Shown in pieces: positions 1 to 4,226 of a stretch of DNA of 6,250 nt. Numbering within the stretch: the first letter of the stretch is position 1; every line of letters begins with the position of its first letter. This DNA is from an uncultured Eubacteriales bacterium. GTDB lineage: Bacteria; Bacillota; Clostridia; Oscillospirales; Acutalibacteraceae. The notes under the pieces are model-generated. The model had not been told where the DNA came from, did no database searches, and saw nothing but the letters and a program-made list of their open reading frames with translations. The position numbers and the translations under genes were made by a program. The stretch spans positions 1 to 6,250 of the forward strand of contig ONYV01000074.1 of the NCBI GenBank assembly GCA_900322105.1. The letters run 5' to 3'.

Positions 1-839
1 CCCGAACGTGAGAACACCGCCTCCGACATCTTCAAAAGCTCAGGTTCGACATACCCTTTGTCAAGACTCTGCCTGCACGCCGCAACCGCCGCCGCTACAT
101 ACTCGGGACGCTTCATCCTGCCTTCGATCTTCGCACTCTCCACACCAAGCGCTTCCAGTTCTTTCAGGTACGGCAAAAGAGAATTATCTTTCAGGCTCAG
201 ATCATACCCGACACCGCCGCCTGCGGAAAACGGCAGACGGCACGGCTGTGCGCAAGCGCCCCGATTGCCGCTTCTGCCGCCAAGCATAGCGCTGAAATAG
301 CATTGTCCCGAAACACACATACATAGCGCTCCGTGTACAAATACCTCTAACTCGATCGGACAAGCCTTGTGTATCTCAATAATCTCCTCACGGCTCAGTT
401 CTCTTGAAAGCACTACACGCTTGATGCCGTTTCGATACAGCAGTTCAGCTCCTTTCGGCGTATGCACCGACATCTGTGTAGACGCATGGATCCTCATCTC
501 CGGCGCAGTCTGACGCACCATCGAGATCAGTCCGATATCCTGCATAATGAGCGCATCCACAGGCACACTGCAGGCATACTCGATCAGCTCCATCGCCTCT
601 TTCAGTTCCTCATCCCTTACCAGTGTATTACACGCAAGATAGACCTTGACCCCTCTTGCATGACAATACTCTGTCGCTTTTACCAGTTCATCTCTGTCAA
701 AGTTTTTGGCGGACGCTCTTGCGCTGAGACGATTCATTCCCAGATACACCGCATCCGCACCCGTTCTCACCGCAGGCTCGATCGTATCCAGCCCTCCTGC
801 GGGCGCTAATATCTCCATTTTACTCACAGAGGAAACCAT
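1..839 (-). CDS. U32 peptidase-family protein (RlhA/TrhP-like), 3' end outside window
   Basis: The 279 complete codons visible are the N-terminal part of a U32-family protein. It opens with MEILAPAGG...GADAVYLG (residues 8-34), typical of the family's first beta-alpha unit. It carries the signature EVFVHGALCMCVSGQCYFS at residues 165-183 and the IEGRMKRPEYV segment near 239-249. Cys173, Cys180 and Cys196 match the spacing of the iron-sulfur cysteines known in U32 proteins such as UbiU. Members were first called collagenase-like proteases, but characterised relatives (RlhA, TrhP, UbiU/V) perform oxygen-independent hydroxylation of rRNA, tRNA or ubiquinone precursors, so RNA modification is more likely than proteolysis. 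The start at 839 is chosen because GGGGAG lies 8 nt upstream. ATG 914 in the same frame sits at the predicted transcription start and has no ribosome site. ATG 818, where family similarity begins, also lacks one. Many clostridial members continue into a DUF3656 domain, which cannot be checked here. Family assignment is firm; the exact substrate is unknown. Confidence 0.92.
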   Translation of the reverse strand, partial: MVSSVSKMEILAPAGGLDTIEPAVRTGADAVYLGMNRLSARASAKNFDRDELVKATEYCHARGVKVYLACNTLVRDEELKEAMELIEYACSVPVDALIMQDIGLISMVRQTAPEMRIHASTQMSVHTPKGAELLYRNGIKRVVLSRELSREEIIEIHKACPIELEVFVHGALCMCVSGQCYFSAMLGGRSGNRGACAQPCRLPFSAGGGVGYDLSLKDNSLLPYLKELEALGVESAKIEGRMKRPEYVAAAVAACRQSLDKGYVEPELLKMSEAVFSRS

Positions 840-847
840 TTTCGGTT

Positions 848-853
848 CTCCCC
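848..853 (-). promoter_or_regulatory. Ribosome-binding site deciding the U32 gene start
   Basis: GGGGAG on the minus strand, 8 nt before ATG 839. It overlaps the G-rich segment GGGGGTTCAGGGG (862-850), which is exactly complementary to a segment in the non-coding region downstream of the rubrerythrin gene. Confidence 0.6.
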
Positions 854-917
854 TGAACCCCCTTTCTGAACTCCTGATGATTGTCTGAATCCATTCCATC
901 AATTTTTTACTCATATC

Positions 918-946
918 ATTATATAATGATTACACAAACTTGACAA
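918..946 (-). promoter_or_regulatory. Sigma-A promoter of the U32 gene
   Basis: The minus strand reads TTGTCA (946-941), a 17-nt spacer, then perfect TATAAT (923-918). The expected transcription start is near 911, giving a leader of about 70 nt before ATG 839. It lies just downstream of the terminator at 966-1001, so the U32 gene is probably its own transcription unit. Confidence 0.8.
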
Positions 947-965
947 GAGGAAAACCAACACAGAC

Positions 966-1001
966 ACAAAAATAGGACAAGCCCTTTAGAGCCTGTCCTA
1001 T
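966..1001 (-). terminator. Rho-independent terminator of the perR-rubrerythrin unit
   Basis: On the minus strand an inverted repeat from 1001 to 972 gives the stem ATAGGACAGGCTC / GGGCTTGTCCTAT around TAAA, followed directly by TTTTT (972-968). Two internal pairs are G-U only when the minus strand is the RNA; on the plus strand they would be A-C mismatches. This supports minus-strand function. It ends transcripts coming from 1164, about 160 nt after the rubrerythrin stop codon. Confidence 0.8.
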
Positions 1002-1016
1002 CCATCATTATCGGAA

Positions 1017-1037
1017 GAAACTTTTCGCAAAAGTCCC
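1017..1037 (-). repeat. Degenerate second copy of the GGGACTTTTGCGAAAA hairpin
   Basis: The minus strand reads GGGACTTTT, GCG, AAAAGTTTC: a 9-bp stem with a 3-nt loop. It shares 16 identical bases, in the same orientation, with the hairpin at 1131-1162. Two outer positions pair as G-U in minus-strand RNA but would be A-C in plus-strand RNA, so pairing is kept only in the rubrerythrin transcript direction. Confidence 0.6.
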
Positions 1038-1055
1038 ATATGACCCTTTTAACTG

Positions 1056-1068
1056 CGGCACAATGCCG
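1056..1068. repeat. Small perfect hairpin
   Basis: CGGCA, CAA, TGCCG: a 5-bp perfect stem with a 3-nt loop, in the non-coding stretch between the rubrerythrin gene and its terminator. It is short and may be chance, but it adds to a run of hairpins in this interval. Otherwise 1038-1107 shows no gene, promoter or RNA motif I recognise. Confidence 0.35.
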
Positions 1069-1107
1069 ATATCGCAACACTAAACTATCAATACCAATCA
1101 GTCAAAG

Positions 1108-1124
1108 CGAAAACAACGTTTTCG
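1108..1124. repeat. Perfect hairpin CGAAAAC-AAC-GTTTTCG
   Basis: A 7-bp perfect inverted repeat with a 3-nt loop, six bases beyond the base of the larger hairpin at 1131-1162 in the minus-strand transcript. Its last base (1124) abuts the CCCCTGAACCCCC segment. It has no T-run, so it is not a terminator on its own. Confidence 0.5.
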
Positions 1125-1130
1125 GGGGTT

Positions 1131-1162
1131 CAGGGGGGACTTTTTCGCAAAAGTCCCCCCTG
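1131..1162 (-). repeat. Strong 14-bp hairpin at the rubrerythrin stop codon
   Basis: Perfect inverted repeat: CAGGGGGGACTTTT, a 4-nt loop, AAAAGTCCCCCCTG. On the minus strand it starts one base after the TAA at 1166-1164. No T-run follows, so it is not a canonical terminator; it could stabilise the mRNA 3' end or be part of a dispersed repeat family. A degenerate copy lies at 1017-1037 in the same orientation. Confidence 0.75.
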
Positions 1163-1163
1163 G

Positions 1164-1709
1164 TTAGTCGGGGAAGTAGCGTTTAAGGAGGCCTGCGAAG
1201 CCTGCGCCGTGACGTGCCTCGTCTTTTGCCATTTCATGGACGGTGTCATGGATGGCGTCAAGGTTCTGAGCCTTTGCTTTCTTTGCAAGCTCGAACTTGC
1301 CTGCGCAAGCGCCTGTTTCAGCGTCTACACGCATCTGCAGATTCTTTTTGGTGTCGGCATACAGAACTTCACCGACCAGCTCGGCAAACTTGGCAGCGTG
1401 TTCAGCTTCTTCAAAAGCATACTTTGTGAAAGCAGCAGCGATCTCGGGATAGCCCTCTCTGTCAGCCTGTCTTGCCATTGCAAGATACATTCCGACTTCA
1501 CTGCATTCACCGTTGAAATTGCTTACCAGTTCCTTATAGATCTCAGGGTCAACACCCTTTGCAACGCCTACTTCATGCACGGTCGCATAGCTTCCCTCAG
1601 ACGCCATCTCCTTGAACTTATCCTTCGGTGCTTTGCAGATCGGGCACTGCTCGGGAGCTTCTGCACCCTCATAAACGTATCCGCATACTGAACAGACAAA
1701 CTTTTTCAT
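1164..1709 (-). CDS. rbr: Reverse rubrerythrin (NADH peroxidase type)
   Basis: A 181-residue cytoplasmic non-haem iron protein that, in characterised clostridial relatives, reduces hydrogen peroxide to water with electrons from NADH delivered by redox partners. A rubredoxin-like Fe(Cys)4 domain comes first: CSVC at 6-9 (Cys6, Cys9) and CPIC at 22-25 (Cys22, Cys25). A ferritin-like four-helix domain follows, with likely diiron ligands Glu68 or Glu71 (NGECSEVGMYLA), Glu101 and His104 (EEAEH), Glu131, and Glu164 and His167 (DEARH). Having rubredoxin at the N-terminus rather than the C-terminus defines the reverse class. Start 1709 is preferred over in-frame ATG 1718 because GGAGG (1723-1719) abuts the latter but lies 9 nt from the former. 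It follows the PerR-type gene by 37 bp with no promoter visible between, so the two are probably cotranscribed and induced by peroxide. Confidence 0.95.
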   Translation of the reverse strand: MKKFVCSVCGYVYEGAEAPEQCPICKAPKDKFKEMASEGSYATVHEVGVAKGVDPEIYKELVSNFNGECSEVGMYLAMARQADREGYPEIAAAFTKYAFEEAEHAAKFAELVGEVLYADTKKNLQMRVDAETGACAGKFELAKKAKAQNLDAIHDTVHEMAKDEARHGAGFAGLLKRYFPD

Positions 1710-1720
1710 GTTGATCATCC
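1707..1720 (-). repeat. 14-bp start-region repeat, copy at the rubrerythrin gene
   Basis: The minus strand reads GGATGATCAACATG, ending with the rubrerythrin start codon and including part of its ribosome site. An identical 14-mer sits at 2182-2195 in front of the PerR-type gene. Both contain two in-frame ATGs nine bases apart and the palindrome TGATCA. Confidence 0.7.
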
Positions 1721-1746
1721 TCCGTTTTTTAATAAATTTTTATATA

Positions 1747-2184
1747 TCACTTATCACCGGTGTTTCCGGGATATTGACATTCCTTTTCGAGCGCACGGCA
1801 GTTTTTGCACAGTCCATAAAATATCACGCTGTGTCCACGCACCTTTGCACCGTACTCCCTCTCGATCAACCCATAGGCAGCCATATCCTGCTCCGAGACG
1901 CCCTCTAACACGTCCTGTATCGAAAAGCACCCCTCACAGACAAAATGCGAATGCTGCGACAGATCATGATCGAACCGTTCCTGTCCGTTAAACACGCCGA
2001 GCGACTTGACCACGCCGTTCTGCTTGAAAACAGCAAGATTGCGATACACCGTCCCCAGACTCAAATCGGGAAAATTCGGCTTGAGCTGTTCATACAGCCA
2101 TTCCGCCGAAGGGTGTATGGAAGTATCCGATATTGCTTTGTAGATCGCTTCACGCTTTGCGCTGAAATTTCGCTTCACCTGCAT
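1747..2184 (-). CDS. perR: PerR-type Fur-family peroxide-sensing repressor
   Basis: A 145-residue DNA-binding metalloregulator, normal length for Fur/PerR. The N-terminal winged helix includes SIHPSAEWLYEQL (22-34) and the recognition-helix segment LSLGTVYRNL (41-50). Residues matching the regulatory metal site of Bacillus subtilis PerR are His24, Asp72 (RFD), His78, His80 and Asp91. Asp91 lies five residues after the second structural cysteine, as Asp104 does in PerR, where Fur proteins usually have Glu. Structural zinc cysteines are Cys83/Cys86 and Cys126/Cys129. In known PerR, iron-catalysed oxidation of the metal-binding histidines releases DNA. The reading frame is open back to 2280, but AGGG 9 nt before ATG 2184 and the family N-terminus (KRNFSAKREAIYKAI) fix the start. 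The promoter and operator lie immediately upstream, so it is likely autoregulated together with the rubrerythrin gene. Confidence 0.9.
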   Translation of the reverse strand: MQVKRNFSAKREAIYKAISDTSIHPSAEWLYEQLKPNFPDLSLGTVYRNLAVFKQNGVVKSLGVFNGQERFDHDLSQHSHFVCEGCFSIQDVLEGVSEQDMAAYGLIEREYGAKVRGHSVIFYGLCKNCRALEKECQYPGNTGDK

Positions 2185-2195
2185 GTTGATCATCC
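2182..2195 (-). repeat. 14-bp start-region repeat, copy at the perR gene
   Basis: The minus strand reads GGATGATCAACATG, identical to 1707-1720. The last three bases are the perR start codon; the preceding AGGG forms the ribosome site. Confidence 0.7.
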
Positions 2196-2202
2196 CTAAA
2201 AC

Positions 2203-2218
2203 AATAACAATTCTTATT
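2203..2218 (-). promoter_or_regulatory. Probable PerR operator
   Basis: The minus strand reads AATAAGAATTGTTATT, a 16-bp inverted repeat symmetrical at all but one pair of positions, AT-rich like PerR/Fur boxes (B. subtilis consensus TTATAATNATTATAA). It lies 8 bp downstream of the -10 element, at about +1 to +17, where a bound repressor would block initiation. Binding by the adjacent PerR-type protein is inferred from position and symmetry. Confidence 0.6.
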
Positions 2219-2226
2219 TCTCTATC

Positions 2227-2255
2227 AATATACCATAATTTTTTCTGCTTGTAAA
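2227..2255 (-). promoter_or_regulatory. Promoter of the perR-rubrerythrin unit
   Basis: The minus strand reads TTTACA (2255-2250), a 17-nt spacer, then TATATT (2232-2227), with TGG immediately before it giving an extended -10. Each hexamer matches consensus at five of six positions. The transcription start should fall near 2220, at the edge of the palindrome 2203-2218. Confidence 0.75.
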
Positions 2256-2360
2256 TACATTTAATATATTTAACTTGCATATTTTTTTCGTATTTATTTT
2301 ATATCACATACAAAAGATTACCGCCCGATTTTCCTCTTTATCATCTTTCGTTCCGATCAC

Positions 2361-3095
2361 TCATGCGATAAATTCACCCGACACATACCCTCTGACACCG
2401 TTATACTGCGTCAGATACCATCCGTTTGTGCTTTCAAGCAAGGGTATCTTCACACCGTTCGGAATCTTTCCGCGGATATTGGAATTGACCGTTGGTTCTG
2501 CGCGGATATTCAGATTACCGCCTTGTGTGCGAACCGTTCCGAAAGCGCCGTTATCGGGCGATATGATCTCTACTCCCAAAAAGTCACCGATCGAAAACGC
2601 TAAGTTTTCCGCTATGATACCGATGCTGTCCCTGATCCACTGCGCATCCTCTGCGTTGTCGTGATAGGCGACTTCAATCAGGATCGCAGGCGCTTTGGTA
2701 CGGATGATCTCGCCGAGAGATGTTGTGGGAACGGTTCTCACCAGATCAGGGATCGGATAGATCTCTTTCAAACCGTTTGCAAAAATATCCGCCGCTCTTT
2801 GCCCCTGTGTACTCTGCGGATAGTAATATACCTGTGACCCTCTCACCTTGCCGCTGTTTTGTGCGCCTGCTGCGTTGGAATGCAGTGCTAAGTGCAGGTC
2901 GTAGCTTCCTTCATTAGACAGCCGCACCGCATCCGTAAAAGGCTTGTTCGGGTCGTTGCGGCGATAGCTGATGCCGCTCGACACCAGATACGGTATCAGC
3001 GCATCTGTCAGGATATTCATATAATACTCTTCGTTGCCGCCGTCCACATAGGGATTGAATTCCTGCGCAGACGGACTCAAAAATACAGTTGCCAT
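2361..3095 (-). CDS. N-acetylmuramoyl-L-alanine amidase (Amidase_3) with C-terminal SH3b domain
   Basis: A 244-residue protein. Residues 1-175 resemble Amidase_3 enzymes, zinc hydrolases that cut the bond between muramic acid and the peptide stem of peptidoglycan. Visible are GGNEEYYMN (19-27, metal-binding Glu22 or Glu23), LALHSNA (69-75, His72) and ILIEVAYHDN (138-147, catalytic Glu141). The usual first metal ligand, the His of GHGG near the N-terminus, is absent; the position reads SPSAQE (7-12). From memory, a clostridial subgroup shares this SPS-x-Q variant, so it is probably not a decayed gene. Residues 186-243 (GTVRTQGGNLNIRAEP...GWYLTQYNGVRGYV) form a bacterial SH3 wall-binding domain. 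No signal peptide or membrane segment is seen. Start ATG 3095 has AGGAG 7-8 nt upstream; an in-frame TTG precedes it. It is 88 bp downstream of the deacetylase gene with no promoter found between, so cotranscription is likely. Confidence 0.85.
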   Translation of the reverse strand: MATVFLSPSAQEFNPYVDGGNEEYYMNILTDALIPYLVSSGISYRRNDPNKPFTDAVRLSNEGSYDLHLALHSNAAGAQNSGKVRGSQVYYYPQSTQGQRAADIFANGLKEIYPIPDLVRTVPTTSLGEIIRTKAPAILIEVAYHDNAEDAQWIRDSIGIIAENLAFSIGDFLGVEIISPDNGAFGTVRTQGGNLNIRAEPTVNSNIRGKIPNGVKIPLLESTNGWYLTQYNGVRGYVSGEFIA

Positions 3096-3183
3096 CAAAC
3101 CACTCCTTCATTATGACCATCGACTGACATTTGCTTCTCAAACCACTTCCCTGAACCGATCATTTCCGTTTCTTGACACATCC

Positions 3184-4089
3184 TCAAATATCATTCATTT
3201 CACGTTCCCATCTGTCAAAAAACTCCTGCGCTGAAATGCCATTCGGGCGTAGGTATCGGTGGAGTGCGTACAGATCGTCAGGCGACTTCAGCACATTGAT
3301 CTTTTCTTCACAATCCATCATCGCCCGAAATCCCAGTTCTTTGACTACACGCAGCGTTTCTTCGCTCTTTGCGCCAAACGGACAGGTAAAGCAAATAGGC
3401 GTAACACCCGCCCCCTTGTGTATCGCACGATTGGCTTCCTGTAAATCTTTTATCAGCATTTCCCGATACTCTTCGGCATCCTCTCCCTTTTTCGGCGCAG
3501 CGCCTTGTCTGCCTTTGTCGGTATGGTGCAGGTCAAAGGAATGATTTTGCAGCTCAACAAGCCCCGAATGCGCCATCTCCGCCAACTCTTTCCAACTGCA
3601 CTGTGAATACAGCACGCTGCGGTTCTGTGCTTGTTCAGGGGTTTCTGCTTTGTCGGCTTCGATACCGATCGGCGACAGCACTGCCCTGCATTGGTATTTT
3701 TTCAGCAAGGGATAAGCAAGGGCATAGTTGTTGTAATAGCCGTCATCAAACGTCAGCATCACTGCCTTTTCAGGCAGCGGCGTGCCGCAGTCAAAGTATT
3801 GCACCAGATCGTCTACCGTGACGGTCTGATAACCGTTTTCCGTCAGATATTTCAGATCATCCTCAAAGTATTTGACATCTATCATATATTGATTTTGTCC
3901 CTGCTCCCGATCCAGCACACCATGATACATGATGACAGGAAGCCTGACCGCTTCATATTCCTTTCCGACCGCCGCATTTTCCGTTTCTGAAGCGCCGAAA
4001 AGACATGTGACGATCATCAGTACCGCTGCCAACACCGCCGCCGCTGTAACGATCCGTTTTTTGTTCACCCTTACCGCAAAAACAAACAA
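3184..4089 (-). CDS. Membrane-anchored polysaccharide deacetylase (CE4/NodB family)
   Basis: A 301-residue protein with a short basic N-terminus (VNKKR) and one hydrophobic segment at about 13-31, an uncleaved anchor or signal peptide placing the enzyme outside the membrane. The NodB-like domain begins at RLPVIMYHGV (49-58). Motif 1, LTFDDGYYNNY (112-122), supplies Asp115 and Asp116. Motif 2, ELQNHSFDLHH (179-189), supplies His183 and His188. Motif 3 corresponds to CFTCPFGAKSEE (233-244). The HSFDLH spacing resembles the PgaB/IcaB branch, which removes acetyl groups from N-acetylglucosamine polymers, but peptidoglycan is equally possible given the amidase gene next to it. No ATG is available in this frame near the N-terminus. 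TTG 4089 is chosen because GAGGGAG lies just upstream (4100-4094); GTG 4068 is an alternative with poor ribosome-site spacing. Family is confident; substrate and exact start are not. Confidence 0.88.
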   Translation of the reverse strand: MFVFAVRVNKKRIVTAAAVLAAVLMIVTCLFGASETENAAVGKEYEAVRLPVIMYHGVLDREQGQNQYMIDVKYFEDDLKYLTENGYQTVTVDDLVQYFDCGTPLPEKAVMLTFDDGYYNNYALAYPLLKKYQCRAVLSPIGIEADKAETPEQAQNRSVLYSQCSWKELAEMAHSGLVELQNHSFDLHHTDKGRQGAAPKKGEDAEEYREMLIKDLQEANRAIHKGAGVTPICFTCPFGAKSEETLRVVKELGFRAMMDCEEKINVLKSPDDLYALHRYLRPNGISAQEFFDRWEREMNDI

Positions 4090-4112
4090 AACGCTCCCTC
4101 ATTTCCTGCTGT

Positions 4113-4142
4113 ATTCTACAAAGCGCCGCATGACTTTTTCAA
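4113..4142 (-). promoter_or_regulatory. Candidate promoter of the deacetylase-amidase unit
   Basis: The minus strand reads TTGAAA (4142-4137), an 18-nt spacer, then TAGAAT (4118-4113). Each box has five of six consensus bases. The predicted start near 4106 leaves a short leader that still includes the GAGGGAG ribosome site before TTG 4089. Confidence 0.6.
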
Positions 4143-4159
4143 AAATCACACAAAAACAA

Positions 4160-4188
4160 TTGCTTATTGTACCGAATTATGTTATAAT
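4160..4188 (+). promoter_or_regulatory. Promoter of the HD-GYP gene
   Basis: TATAAT (4183-4188) is a perfect -10 preceded by TGT, giving an extended -10. A weak -35, TTGCTT, lies 17 nt upstream (4160-4165). Transcription should begin near 4195, about 32 nt before ATG 4227. Confidence 0.7.
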
Positions 4189-4200
4189 AGTACATATTTC

Positions 4201-4212
4201 ATCATTCATGAT
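4201..4212 (+). promoter_or_regulatory. Small palindrome in the HD-GYP leader
   Basis: ATCATTCATGAT is a 5-bp inverted repeat around TC, about six bases after the predicted transcription start and just before the AGGTGA ribosome site. It could be an operator half-site pair, but it is short and may be chance. Confidence 0.25.
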
Positions 4213-4226
4213 ACAGGTGAAAATTT

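Noticed and set aside
8..888. Several plus-strand open frames of 60-115 codons
   Set aside because: They lie opposite the U32 coding sequence, lack ribosome sites and have low-complexity products.
922..927. TATAAT on the plus strand
   Set aside because: No suitable -35 lies 16-18 bp upstream on the plus strand and no gene follows; it is a by-product of the symmetric minus-strand -10 region.
1209..1691. A 160-codon open frame on the plus strand opposite the rubrerythrin gene
   Set aside because: It is antisense to a clear rubrerythrin frame, has no ribosome site and gives a Cys/Phe/Leu-rich product without a recognisable domain; it mirrors the coding bias of the real gene.
2185..2280. N-terminal extension of the PerR-type protein to ATG 2280
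   Set aside because: It would translate through the promoter and operator, has no ribosome site, and family similarity begins at residue 2184.
2256..2360. Search for a terminator after the amidase gene
   Set aside because: The stretch is AT-rich with T-runs on the plus strand, but I found no GC-rich stem followed by a T-run on the minus strand; only a weak 5-6 bp AAAGAT/ATCTTT pairing with a large loop.
3149..3157. CCCTGAACC resembling the CCCCTGAACCCCC segments
   Set aside because: Only nine bases match and no hairpin accompanies it; this can occur by chance.
4189..4226. Possible c-di-GMP riboswitch before the HD-GYP gene
   Set aside because: The predicted leader is only about 32 nt, far too short for either known class of c-di-GMP riboswitch.
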